Translations under genes and position numbers: made by a program
Assembly: GCA_023383055.1 (NCBI GenBank)
Contig: JAHDYP010000041.1
Span: 1 to 43,822 of the forward strand
Direction of reading: 5' to 3'
DNA: 43,822 nt
Origin: Verrucomicrobiota bacterium
GTDB taxonomy: Bacteria > Verrucomicrobiota > Verrucomicrobiia > Limisphaerales > JAHDYP01
Shown: piece by piece, positions 1 through 8,593 of the stretch
How the letters are laid out: each line of letters opens with the position of its first letter
Position numbering within the stretch: position 1 is the stretch's first letter
The notes under the pieces: generated by a model
What the model saw: only the letters and a program-made list of their open reading frames with translations
Databases searched by the model: none
Told to the model about the DNA's origin: nothing

Positions 1-1
1 A

Positions 2-1639
2 GCTTCCCCCTTCCTGCGTATATCGCCGGAAGAAGCAGCTTTCAGAACTGAGGGCGGCCCTCTCGAGATCGAAGTCACATCCAACATCCGCTGGATCGCA
101 CAAAGAAATGTCGGCTGGTTGACTCCCCTCAACCCGGGATTTCAGGAGGGTGACGCGATTGCCCTCTTTACCGTGGAACCGAATCTCTCGGTTGGACCCC
201 GTGTGGGGCGTGTCAGCATCGAGGACAAGATCCTCATTGTCCGTCAGGATGGTATTCCCGCGGAGTTCGCCATTAGCCCGCTGGAGCAAGTGTTCTCGAG
301 CGATGGTGGCGAGGCCCTCGTCGATGTCACAGCTAACACGGAGTGGACCGCTACCCCGACTATCAACTGGATTTTTTTTCCACAGGGCATGACCTTCCAA
401 GGTGATGCCCGGCTGTCCTACAGGATTCACAACAACCCGGACCCGTGGCCGCGGACGGGATACCTTTACATTGGCGATCAGGAACATGTCATCCGTCAGG
501 CGGGAAATGTGCCGTCCCTTCGCATCTATCCGGAAGCGGCCGCCAATTTCGGTAGCGCCGGTGGCGCCGGTGAATTCACGGTCGAATGTCGAGACACCGT
601 CATTTGGTGGCCGATTGCGGATGTCCCCTGGATCAGCATGCTTGGCGAATACCCTCTCCAAGGCGGAGGTTTCGCCCGCTATCTGGTGGCCGTCAATCCC
701 AGCACGGAATCGCGCACGGGTCGAATCCTGGTCGGAAACACGATTCATCGGGTTTCGCAATCAGGCGCCGCTCCCCTGTTAGAGATTGCACCGCTCGAGT
801 CGAACTTCCCAGCCACCGGCGGCAACGGAGTCATTCAAGTGGTCGCCAACAGCACCTGGTCGGCTGCTAGTCTGCAGGATTGGATTCTTCTCGCGCCGGA
901 GTCGAGTGGCAGCGGAAACGGAGAGGTGCGGTATGCGGTATTGGCCCACACTACGAGCGACACACGTACCGGGACCATTTCGATCAACCACATCGATCAC
1001 CGTGTGACTCAAACCGGAGTCGCCTCGCCGCCGGCCGTCACCCAATTCCAAATCAACAATGGTGAGGCCTCGACCACAGATCGCGCGGTCGTGCTGAGTA
1101 GTCAGTGCTCGGGTTCGCCGGGCGAATTTGCTGCGAGCGAGGACCCCTTCCTTCTGGTCGACGAGGTCGTGTGGCGACCCTACACGCCTTCGGTCGAATT
1201 CACACTGTCCGAAGGAGCTGGGGTTAAGACCGTCTATTTCAAGGTCCGGAATGCAGTCGGCGAATCGGGCGTGTCGAGCGCCAGCATCTATTATCAGCCC
1301 GTGTATGACGGTCTCTATCTGGGCAGATGGTCGATTGAGCATGGGGGCAAAGATCGGAGCTCAGAGTTGCTGCTCTATGTGACCATCGAAGGTGTCCTTC
1401 GGGCGCGGAGGATGCCAGGCGTCTATCATGATATTCCGGATGACTGCGCCGTCGAAAAGCCTGGTGCCTCGGTGGTGATTCCGTGGTTCAGCATGCCTGG
1501 AGTATACTTTGAGAGGTATGAATTGACAGTGGAGTCGCCGACGAAGATGACAGGGCTACTCCGCCGCCCTGTTTTTCTCTTTGAGCCAGAAGAGGAGGTA
1601 TTCCCCATCGTCTGCACGCATATCCCACCAAAACCCTGA
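2..1639 (+). CDS. BACON-repeat surface protein, 3' part (5' end outside window)
   Basis: The reading frame is open from base 2, so the TTG at 119 is not the real start and the gene begins upstream of the window. The visible part has four consecutive repeats of about 80-85 residues. Each opens with a segment like 'LRISPEEAAF' or 'LEIAPLESNFPATGG', carries a central Trp ('NIRWIA', 'TEWTA', 'STWSA') and closes with 'RTGRI...HRVSQSG'. This is the pattern of BACON domains, beta-sandwich modules of exported proteins usually linked to carbohydrate or mucin binding. The last 190 residues or so form a different C-terminal region with no recognised catalytic motif. Export and surface location are inferred from the domain type. 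The next gene on this strand is separated by transposase debris. Confidence 0.75.
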   Translation, partial: ASPFLRISPEEAAFRTEGGPLEIEVTSNIRWIAQRNVGWLTPLNPGFQEGDAIALFTVEPNLSVGPRVGRVSIEDKILIVRQDGIPAEFAISPLEQVFSSDGGEALVDVTANTEWTATPTINWIFFPQGMTFQGDARLSYRIHNNPDPWPRTGYLYIGDQEHVIRQAGNVPSLRIYPEAAANFGSAGGAGEFTVECRDTVIWWPIADVPWISMLGEYPLQGGGFARYLVAVNPSTESRTGRILVGNTIHRVSQSGAAPLLEIAPLESNFPATGGNGVIQVVANSTWSAASLQDWILLAPESSGSGNGEVRYAVLAHTTSDTRTGTISINHIDHRVTQTGVASPPAVTQFQINNGEASTTDRAVVLSSQCSGSPGEFAASEDPFLLVDEVVWRPYTPSVEFTLSEGAGVKTVYFKVRNAVGESGVSSASIYYQPVYDGLYLGRWSIEHGGKDRSSELLLYVTIEGVLRARRMPGVYHDIPDDCAVEKPGASVVIPWFSMPGVYFERYELTVESPTKMTGLLRRPVFLFEPEEEVFPIVCTHIPPKP

Positions 1640-1831
1640 TCCTCTGCCGCAGCGATCAAGGGCCGATGTTACCGTGCTCGGAACGCGGCTTTTGCCTTGT
1701 TCGCGTTACGGGCGCGCTAGCCTGACGATCGAGTCGCCCGGGTGCAGCGCACGAGACGGCCAGCCGTGAAACCGACAACGGGTCAGTTTCTTATTATTGA
1801 GTAGTCTGGGTTGGCCGCGACCCACTCCGGC

Positions 1832-2009
1832 ATGGCGCGCCAATCGAGAGTCGAGTATCCCGGCGCGATTGATCACGTGATGAACCGCGGTGGCCGGGCG
1901 GCGGGAGACGCTGGGGACGGTGGCGTGGATTGCGGCGCGCCTGCAAATGGGCAGCGTAGCCCAGGTGAACGCGCGGCTGTATCAATGGCCGAAGGCAAGA
2001 AGTAGCTGA
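1832..2009 (+). pseudogene. REP-associated tyrosine transposase (RAYT) remnant
   Basis: From the ATG at 1832 the frame reads 'MARQSRVEYPGAIDHVMNRG', the typical N-terminus of RAYT/Y1-type transposases. About 20 codons in, the homology jumps to another frame (from about 1908), which reads 'TVAWIAARLQMGSVAQVN', the typical C-terminus. The catalytic middle, including the active-site Tyr, is gone. It is a deletion remnant with a frame change and cannot encode an active enzyme. The C-terminal stretch is nearly identical in DNA to 6598-6672. The other bases between 1640 and 2112 hold no gene I can support. Confidence 0.75.
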
Positions 2010-2081
2010 GAAAAATGAGTGCCCCTTATGCCGTTTTCTCCGTTTATGGCTCCATGAAATCTTTCTTTGTGCGAACGGTGA

Positions 2082-2100
2082 AGGTCTTGCTGGAAGACCT
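2082..2100 (+). promoter_or_regulatory. Perfect 7-bp hairpin just before the 2113 start codon
   Basis: AGGTCTT and AAGACCT form a perfect inverted repeat around the 5-base loop GCTGG, ending 12 bases before the ATG at 2113. There is no T-run after it, so it is not a standard terminator. It could be a leader hairpin or operator of the downstream secreted-protein gene, or an end of the neighbouring transposase debris. Confidence 0.35.
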
Positions 2101-2112
2101 CCCATCGCAATT

Positions 2113-4680
2113 ATGAAAAGAGCACGAATTATTTCGACATGCTGGTTGTGGGCTGCGCTGATGGCGTGGTCGGGGGGGAGCGCAGGCGCCGCCATTGAGC
2201 AGCGTGGCACCGCAACGAGAGGGACCACCCAGGACAAAACTCTAACGATAAATAAACCGGCTGGCGTTGTGGAAGGCGATGTTATGATTGTGAACATCGT
2301 CAGGGTCGGTGATAAGCTGACGGCTCCGTCCTGCGATGGTTGGACTCTGATGGAGGGCAGAAGTCTGGACGGTTCTGCAGGGCGTTACGGCGCATTACTT
2401 TACAAAGTGGCCGGGGCCTCGGAAGGGGCACGCTATACCTTTGCCCTGGACACCGGCATAACCCGAGCCGTCGGTGCGATGGTCGCCTTTTCGGGCGTCA
2501 ACGCCGATCCGACTCCATTCGATATCGCGCCAGGGCCCATTTCCGTACAGGCCAGCCAGACTGATGTGGCGGCGACGGCTCTGACAACGGCTTCGGCCAA
2601 TGCGGCCGTGATCATGTTTGGGATGGCGGCAGGCACTGCGCCTACCTGGTCCGGTTGGAGCACCAGTTCACCCGGCACACTGACCGAACTGTACGATCAT
2701 CAGGGGGGCACTAAGACTTCGGTCGGCGCGGCATGGGCGGTGCAGGCCGCTGCCGGGGATACCGGGGCCGGAACCGCAACGCTGTCGTCGGCAGAATGGA
2801 ACGGTTCCATTTTGATCGCGCTGAAACCTACTTCGGACACGGAGACAGTGGTGACCAGCTCGGGCACACCGTCCACCTATGGCGACGCCGTCACGTTTAC
2901 GGCAACTGTGACGCCCAATACGGTTGTCGACGGTACAACGGTTGATTTTTACATTGGAGCCACCCTGCTCGGAAGCGGAACGATTGCCGGTTCTGCGACC
3001 AAGTCGGCATCTTTCACCACCACAGGAACCCAGCTTTCAGCCGGCGCTCACACTAATATCACGGCAACTTTTGTTGGGGATTCCGCCTATGCTTCCAGCA
3101 CCTCTTCAGCGATCACTCAGACGGTGACGCCGCTGGGCATCACAGGTCACTTCACGGCCGAGGACAAGGTCTACGACGGCAACAATACGGCGGTGGTCTT
3201 GACGCGCACGCTCAGCGGGGTGCTGGAGCCTGACCAAGCCGAGGTGAATCTGACCGGCGGCACCGCCGCCTTTGTGGATTCGCAGGCGGCCAACAACAAG
3301 ACGGTGACGCTATCGGATGCCACGCTGGGCGGTGCCGCTTCGGGCAACTACTCGCTGACCGTCGTGGAGACCGCGCTGGCGAACATCACGGGCAGAGAGC
3401 TGTCGGTGACGGGTGCGGCGGTGACGCCGAAGGAATATGACGGCACCACCGACGCCGCCATCACCGGTGCCACCCTCAACGGCGTGCTCGGCATCGACAT
3501 CGTCACCCTCGCCAATCCCACGACCGGCACGTTCAACGACAAGAACGTCGGCCTCGGCAAGGCGGTGATCGGCGCGATGACCCTCACCGGTGCGGACGCC
3601 GGGAACTACATGCTGATCCAGCCAACGCTGACCAGCGACATCACGCCAGCCGTATTGACCATCACCGCCGACAACAAGACCAGGTTCTACGGAACCGCCA
3701 ACCCAGCGCTGACAGCCAGCTACAATGGCTTTGTTAACAACGAAACTGCCAATGTGCTGACCACGCCGGTCAGCTTGATCACTCCGGCGGACCTCGACAG
3801 TCCCACGGGTGATTATCCCATCGCCGCCAGCGGAGCGGTCGCCGGAAATTACACCATCACTTACATCGACGGTATTCTGACGGTGGTTGCCGCGCCTCAG
3901 TTGACAGAGGTCATGCACCAGGGCGAGCAGTTCAGGTTCACCTTCTCCACCCTGACTGGTCAGCGATACCAGGTTGAGGAGACCGAGGAGCTTGTGCCGC
4001 CGTCTTGGGCTCCCCTTGGCGATCCCGTCGTGGGCACCGGCGTGCCCGTGACGGTGACGAATGAGATCTTCGGGCCCCAGCGCTATTTCCGAATCCAGCC
4101 GACTCTGGCATGGCCGACCAACAACGACGGTCGCCTGGAGGTTGCGGGGGGAACCAACGCCATCACCTTCGTCACCATCAGCCGACACCCGCACCTGGAA
4201 ATCCGGACAACGAACGGCACGCCGGCGAACATCGTTTGGCACTGGGGCGACGGTACTTTCAGTAATGGCAGCTTGCAGGCTGACCACGATTTTGGTGCCC
4301 CCGGCCTGCATACGAATTACGTCGAAGTGCTGCCACGGGAGAGTCTCACCTATTTTGGCGCCCCATACGGCGTCACGGATCAGGGAATTCAAGGTATATA
4401 TGGTCTGACCAATTTCCCGAATCTGAACTTTCTCTACCTGTACCGCGAAAGCATCACCGACCTGAGCCTTGCCGGCTGCAGCAACCTCGTACAGTTGCAC
4501 CTGGCGGGCAACCCGGTGTCCACGAGCGTCTGTGACCAGTGGTTTATCGATCTGGACAACGCGGTGACCGGTCCGGTCACCGGTGCGATCTTCTATTACC
4601 CCAAAACCGCGCGCTCAGCCGCCAGCGATGCCGCGTGGACGAACCTGGTCAGCAAGGGTTATATCATGCGCCCGTACTGA
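2113..4680 (+). CDS. Secreted MBG/YDG and Ig-like repeat protein
   Basis: An 855-residue exported protein of unknown target. Residues 1-26 are a signal peptide (basic start, 'WLWAALMAW', small residues at the cleavage site). Residues about 27-235 form an N-terminal beta-rich domain. About 240-340 is a bacterial Ig-like domain ('TPSTYGDAVTFTATV'). About 342-512 are two YDG-type repeats ('DKVYDGNNTAV', 'PKEYDGTTDAA'), and about 514-595 is an MBG repeat ('LTITADNKTRFYGTANPAL'). From about 596 comes a C-terminal region seen in many verrucomicrobial exported proteins ('GQRYQVEETEEL...YFRIQ'), then a PKD-like stretch ('VWHWGDGTF', near 705) and a short leucine-rich stretch (about 760-805). No catalytic site was seen. 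MBG and YDG repeats usually occur in adhesin-like surface proteins. That role is inferred here. Confidence 0.85.
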   Translation: MKRARIISTCWLWAALMAWSGGSAGAAIEQRGTATRGTTQDKTLTINKPAGVVEGDVMIVNIVRVGDKLTAPSCDGWTLMEGRSLDGSAGRYGALLYKVAGASEGARYTFALDTGITRAVGAMVAFSGVNADPTPFDIAPGPISVQASQTDVAATALTTASANAAVIMFGMAAGTAPTWSGWSTSSPGTLTELYDHQGGTKTSVGAAWAVQAAAGDTGAGTATLSSAEWNGSILIALKPTSDTETVVTSSGTPSTYGDAVTFTATVTPNTVVDGTTVDFYIGATLLGSGTIAGSATKSASFTTTGTQLSAGAHTNITATFVGDSAYASSTSSAITQTVTPLGITGHFTAEDKVYDGNNTAVVLTRTLSGVLEPDQAEVNLTGGTAAFVDSQAANNKTVTLSDATLGGAASGNYSLTVVETALANITGRELSVTGAAVTPKEYDGTTDAAITGATLNGVLGIDIVTLANPTTGTFNDKNVGLGKAVIGAMTLTGADAGNYMLIQPTLTSDITPAVLTITADNKTRFYGTANPALTASYNGFVNNETANVLTTPVSLITPADLDSPTGDYPIAASGAVAGNYTITYIDGILTVVAAPQLTEVMHQGEQFRFTFSTLTGQRYQVEETEELVPPSWAPLGDPVVGTGVPVTVTNEIFGPQRYFRIQPTLAWPTNNDGRLEVAGGTNAITFVTISRHPHLEIRTTNGTPANIVWHWGDGTFSNGSLQADHDFGAPGLHTNYVEVLPRESLTYFGAPYGVTDQGIQGIYGLTNFPNLNFLYLYRESITDLSLAGCSNLVQLHLAGNPVSTSVCDQWFIDLDNAVTGPVTGAIFYYPKTARSAASDAAWTNLVSKGYIMRPY

Positions 4681-4761
4681 CGCCGCCAGAACGGATTGGA
4701 CTCAGGGTTCCACCTCTTCCCAATCGAACGGTCTGACGCGGGTGGGGGTCGGCGCTGCGCT

Positions 4762-6000
4762 TCAGCGCTTGCCCGCCCGGTCGTTAAGCCGGTCCAGCAA
4801 GCGCGCAACCACCCGGCCCAACCGGCCCGCCCCGGCAAGCTGCTCCCGGACGCGCGCAAACTCGGCCTGGCGCGACGCCTCGGTGGGCACGCGATCGCGG
4901 AACGGAATGGCGGCGCGCTGTGCCAGCCAGAGCCCGAGGCTGCGCGGTTCCGTTGCATCGTGAAGCGTGCGTTGAATTCGGATGTGTCCGGGGATCTTGC
5001 GGGCCCGCGGTCGTAGCGCGTAAGCCGGCGGCCCGACTTCCACCGCGCGGAGTTCGTACCATCGGTCGCCATCGCTGTCGGTGGACTCATCCAGTTCCAG
5101 GGCTCGGGCTTCGGCGAGTTCCGTGACCGCGGCGCCTAGGCGGCGTTGCCGAACGAGTTTGCCACGTTCGATCCGCCACTCGTTCCGGCCACGACGCAAC
5201 CAGTTGGCCTGTCGCCAGAGCCAGGCGGCCAGTACGGCCACCATCAAGGTGACGACCCAAAGGGTCGGTGAGCGCTGACTCTCCCACGCGAGCAACACCA
5301 CGAATGTCCAGGCAATCCCGGCGATCATCGAGACCGCGAGCGCCTGAAGGCGACGGGTTCGCATGTTGGGCACCAGCAGCGTCTGGCCGCGCGGATCGGT
5401 CATTTCCTGCCAGTCCTCGGGCAACGCCGCCAGCCCCGCGTGCGCATCGTCCTCCGGCAATGCCAAGGCCGCGCGCAGCGTGTCGGCCGCCTCACGGCGC
5501 TCCTCCGGCGTTCCCAGGTCGGTCAACTCCGTCACCCCCGCCCCGACTTGCACCATCAACGCCCCGGGCCGCGAGCTGATGGATTGAGTGAACACGCGGC
5601 GGATCTCGGCGCGCGCCCAGGCCTGGGTGCTGACCCACGGGCCGAGGCGATGCCGGCGCAGCAGGCTTTCGCGGCCCAGGACCAGCCGATCTTCGGCCCA
5701 CACCGTGCGCAGAAGTTCGCGGAACGCCATAACGCCGCCGATGGTCCAGATCGTAAGCCAAACGACCAGGAAAGCGCCGACCGCCAGGGCCGGACCGAGC
5801 CGGATCGGCTCGGTGGAGCCCATGGCCGGGTTTCCGGTCACGAGCGCAAAGATGCCGTTGCCGAGCATGAGCAACGCGAAGCCCTCCCCCACCGCCCAAC
5901 CGCAGAGCCAGACGGTCAGAAAGCCGGCACTCAGGAAACGGCCGGCGCCCCGCGGGCGGAAGCGCAACCTCAAGTCCTCGGCTGCGCCAGGGTCATGCAT
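4762..6000 (-). CDS. Four-TM membrane protein of unknown function
   Basis: A 412-residue protein from the ATG at 6000. The frame extends to a TTG at 6021, but the ATG is the better start. I see paired hydrophobic segments near residues 25-55 and 75-95, and again near 220-260 ('AVSMIAGIAWTFVVLLAW', 'TLMVAVLAAWLWRQANWL'). Each pair is followed by a soluble stretch with beta-rich, PH-like character ('RLVLGRESLLRRHRLG', 'EWRIERGKLVRQRRLG'). The two halves look alike, suggesting an internal duplication. I do not recognise the family. The small membrane protein gene 6058-6393 lies 57 bases upstream on the same strand and may be co-transcribed. Confidence 0.6.
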   Translation of the reverse strand: MHDPGAAEDLRLRFRPRGAGRFLSAGFLTVWLCGWAVGEGFALLMLGNGIFALVTGNPAMGSTEPIRLGPALAVGAFLVVWLTIWTIGGVMAFRELLRTVWAEDRLVLGRESLLRRHRLGPWVSTQAWARAEIRRVFTQSISSRPGALMVQVGAGVTELTDLGTPEERREAADTLRAALALPEDDAHAGLAALPEDWQEMTDPRGQTLLVPNMRTRRLQALAVSMIAGIAWTFVVLLAWESQRSPTLWVVTLMVAVLAAWLWRQANWLRRGRNEWRIERGKLVRQRRLGAAVTELAEARALELDESTDSDGDRWYELRAVEVGPPAYALRPRARKIPGHIRIQRTLHDATEPRSLGLWLAQRAAIPFRDRVPTEASRQAEFARVREQLAGAGRLGRVVARLLDRLNDRAGKR

Positions 6001-6057
6001 ACTCGAACCGGCCGATGCCAATCGCGGCGCACCGGCAGCCGTCGCGGGACCACGGGA

Positions 6058-6393
6058 TCATCGGCAGAGTTGGATCAGCAGCGGCATGCCGAAGAAGACC
6101 ACCAGGCACAGGCCGCTGAGCAGCATTCCCACGATCGCCGCCACCCGGCTCTGCCCATGCACCAAGCCGATCAAGCTCACGAGCAAAGCCAGCGGTGGCA
6201 CCATCAATAAACACAATCCGCCAAGGATTGTAATGGGCGACCCTCACCCAGGCTGCACCGCCATCAAGAGAAGAACCATCGCCGGCGCCACCAGCGACAG
6301 CCCCAAACCCCACCGGGACAGGTTGGTTGTCGGTCGGGAAGGCGGCGGTTCCGTGAAGTTTGGCGTGGGCGTCGGGGGAAGTTCCGTTTTCAT
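6058..6393 (-). pseudogene. Small DUF4190-like membrane protein with in-frame TGA
   Basis: From the ATG at 6393 one frame runs to a TGA at 6058 and would give 111 residues. It has a proline-rich start, a hydrophobic segment at about 30-46 ('GLGLSLVAPAMVLLLMAV') and two more after residue 55 ('LGGLCLLMVPPLALLVSL', 'VGMLLSGLCLVVFFGMPL'), with a 'GLVHGQSR' turn. This order is typical of small multi-TM proteins in Verrucomicrobiota. Codon 50 (6244-6246) is TGA. Homology-like character continues in the same frame on both sides, so a single substitution from a sense codon is the simplest reading. Alternatives are a sequencing error or stop readthrough. Confidence 0.55.
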
Positions 6394-6482
6394 AGAGCGG
6401 TTCCGGGACTGAATCTACCGCGTCTCACGTCGCGATTCAATCGCTGCTTTTGGTTGCGGCTTTCTCGGCGGAAAGGACAACG

Positions 6483-6671
6483 TAGGCGGAAGACGCCGTG
6501 GTCCATTTTCCGATCGCCACGAAATCCGGGTCCTTCGTCAACTCGCAGGAAAGCCAGGCGGAGAAGGCCGAGCGGGTCGTGGGGGGGGGTGCGGCGGCGT
6601 GGATTGCGGCGCGCCTGCAAATGGGCAGCGTAGCCCGTGTGTGCGAAATGGCGGAAGGCAAAAGGTAGCTG
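6483..6671 (+). pseudogene. Second RAYT transposase C-terminal remnant
   Basis: The plus-strand frame ending in TAG at 6669-6671 reads 'AAAWIAARLQMGSVARV', the C-terminal signature of REP-associated transposases. The DNA from about 6598 to 6672 matches 1922-2012 almost base for base, apart from a deletion of about 11 bp. No N-terminal or catalytic part is present. A run of nine G lies at 6581-6589. Together with the fragment at 1832 it shows past activity of one RAYT family in this region. Confidence 0.6.
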
Positions 6672-6800
6672 ATAATCAGACCCCTCTGCCCCAGACTACA
6701 GCGGATGTGCGGCAGGTTGAGGCCTGGGAAACAAGACAATGGTCAGAGTGCTGCAGCCCCAGAACGCTCCGTTCTCCGTTGGGCTTTGGGGCTCACGGCA

Positions 6801-6950
6801 CTATCGCAGGCGAAAGAACTGCATGTAGCGGTTGGCGGGGACCGTCATTTGTTTCAGTCCCGTCAACGATGGGTCGTTGTACCGGAAGATCTCCAAATGG
6901 CTGCGGGTTGTGGCGGACGCACTGATTCCGCCACCAACCCCGCCGTCGTT
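6801..6950 (-). pseudogene. C-terminal remnant of a secreted protein like 6975-8435
   Basis: On the minus strand the frame ending in TAG at 6801 reads 'LTGLKQMTVPANRYMQFFRL'. The neighbouring gene 6975-8435 ends with 'TPGLKQMTVPANDIMKVFRL'. The two tails are clearly related. Only about 45 residues of the frame are open, with no start codon or signal peptide, so this is a leftover of a paralogue. The stretch 6394-6974 otherwise holds only the transposase remnant. Confidence 0.55.
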
Positions 6951-6974
6951 CCGCGCGGAAGGACAAGCATCTCC

Positions 6975-8435
6975 TCAGGGCGCCTGCCGCAAGCGGAAAA
7001 CCTTCATTATGTCGTTGGCCGGCACGGTCATCTGCTTCAGCCCGGGCGTCGCCACTTCATTGATCGGCAGCCAGGGACCTTGGACGGTCGGTCCGCCTTC
7101 AACCGCGTAGTTCATCCCCGTAATGGGCCAGGTGAGCTGGATCGTGCGCGCGATGCCCACTTGTGGGATTTCGTACGTGTGCAGTTCCAGATTGTCGAAC
7201 GTGGCCTCGGCGGCCGGTTTGGTGCCATCGGTGTTTTGCCACACACCGAGCCAAACTCGCTGGCCGGTTTTCCAGGCGGCGCCGGGGTCCGGTCCGAAGC
7301 CAGACAGGCTTGCGCCAACAAGGTCGGCTATTCCCTGGCTGCTCAACACTTCATCTGACGCAGGAGTGTCCAGGTAATCGAATTCATAGAGAGGTTTGGT
7401 GGGGTCAGTCTTGTCGAAGACCCGCGCCGTCAGAAGAAGATTCTGGCCCTCATCAGTCAGGGCCAGCGACATCACGACACCGGTGTCTGGAGTCGCCACA
7501 TTATCGCCGCACAAGGCGGCCATGGCGGCCCCGTTTTGCTTGAGCAAGATCAGCCAACTGTGGCCCTTCATTAGCAGATAGTTCGGGCCGCCCGATTGGA
7601 CAGCAAACGCGAGGACGGCGCTGTCGGACGCCTGATTCAGGGCCATCAAATCGGCGCGCAGTTCCACAGTATAACCGTCGGGTACTGTCCAGGCTTGGTC
7701 GTGGCCTGCCCAAGCCAGCGTGGCCAGAGGATTGGCCGTGGGAACGCCTGTCCAGTCGCAGCCCACAGTGAAGTGCCCGCCGGTTTCAGAAAGGACGGGC
7801 ATCCTGCTGCCTCCACCCTTATCCCATCCCGTCGGGACACCATCCTCGAAATCGTCAATGACAAGGCTGCTGCTGACCGGTGCCGACTCGATGGTCCCGG
7901 AAGCGAGGTAGGGAATGGTCGGATCAAACATCGGCCCAGCCTCCCGCGTGGCGGTCAGTTCGATCCGCAGGCCGTCGATGGTGCCGCCGATGCCGTAGCC
8001 GGCCATGCTGTATTGAACGCTGCCGTCGGCCTGGGTCACGCCTCGATATTTCAGGTCCCATACGCCGCCGCCGGGTGTGAAGTTGGCACCGGTGGCGTCC
8101 CAGGTGCCGACTTCGTCGTAAGCGGCGCCCGAGAATGCTCGGGTGCCGTCAGCCTGGAAAGCCACGTCCGGCATTGCCTGCAAACGCCCGGCCACCCGTG
8201 CGTCGTCGGCTTGGACCATCAAGACGTGGACGTTGCCCTTGAGATACACCTGGCCCAGGGCGTTGGTACACAGGAGGCCCGGCACGGGCACTCCCGTGAG
8301 CCAACTGGTGGCCGTGAAGGGCGTGTTGGTTTGGCCTGTCGCTGGCAGTACGGCCAGCAGCGGCACAAGGGCTGTGGCGAGCACGCTGGCACCAAAGGCC
8401 CGGCGGCCAGCCGATAGATCGAGTTGTGTCTTCAT
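6975..8435 (-). CDS. Secreted protein of sigma/kinase module A
   Basis: A 486-residue exported protein from the ATG at 8435. The frame extends 12 codons further up, but the signal peptide fits this start: 'MKTQLDLSAGRR' followed by a hydrophobic stretch 'ASVLATALVPLLAVLP' and a cleavage-like 'ATGQT'. The first half has no recognised domain. The middle ('LVIDDFEDGVPTGWDKGGG') looks like a beta-jelly-roll, LamG/CBM-like fold. The last 45 residues are the repeated verrucomicrobial tail ('YAVEGGPTVQGPWLPI...MKVFRLRQAP'). It lies downstream of the WD40 kinase gene on the same strand, so it may be an output of that module. That is inferred from position only. Confidence 0.7.
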   Translation of the reverse strand: MKTQLDLSAGRRAFGASVLATALVPLLAVLPATGQTNTPFTATSWLTGVPVPGLLCTNALGQVYLKGNVHVLMVQADDARVAGRLQAMPDVAFQADGTRAFSGAAYDEVGTWDATGANFTPGGGVWDLKYRGVTQADGSVQYSMAGYGIGGTIDGLRIELTATREAGPMFDPTIPYLASGTIESAPVSSSLVIDDFEDGVPTGWDKGGGSRMPVLSETGGHFTVGCDWTGVPTANPLATLAWAGHDQAWTVPDGYTVELRADLMALNQASDSAVLAFAVQSGGPNYLLMKGHSWLILLKQNGAAMAALCGDNVATPDTGVVMSLALTDEGQNLLLTARVFDKTDPTKPLYEFDYLDTPASDEVLSSQGIADLVGASLSGFGPDPGAAWKTGQRVWLGVWQNTDGTKPAAEATFDNLELHTYEIPQVGIARTIQLTWPITGMNYAVEGGPTVQGPWLPINEVATPGLKQMTVPANDIMKVFRLRQAP

Positions 8436-8593
8436 GTCGTTTACCGTTTCGTTCGTGATTTGGGCTGTCACGGCGTTCTGCGCCAGGCGACCCGGACGCC
8501 ACGTATCCGCCGAAAGCCGTTCTCACTGTGTACAGAGGAAGATCCGGGAAAGAGATGCAGGCAAAGTTGAGAAACGTTATGGGCCGGGACATT

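Noticed and set aside
1811..2005. Intact small gene
   Set aside because: Only the first 20 codons match the transposase N-terminus. The rest is out of frame with the family's C-terminus, so it is a remnant.
3310..4500. Minus-strand open frame of 396 codons
   Set aside because: Antisense to the MBG repeat region and made of its repeat structure.
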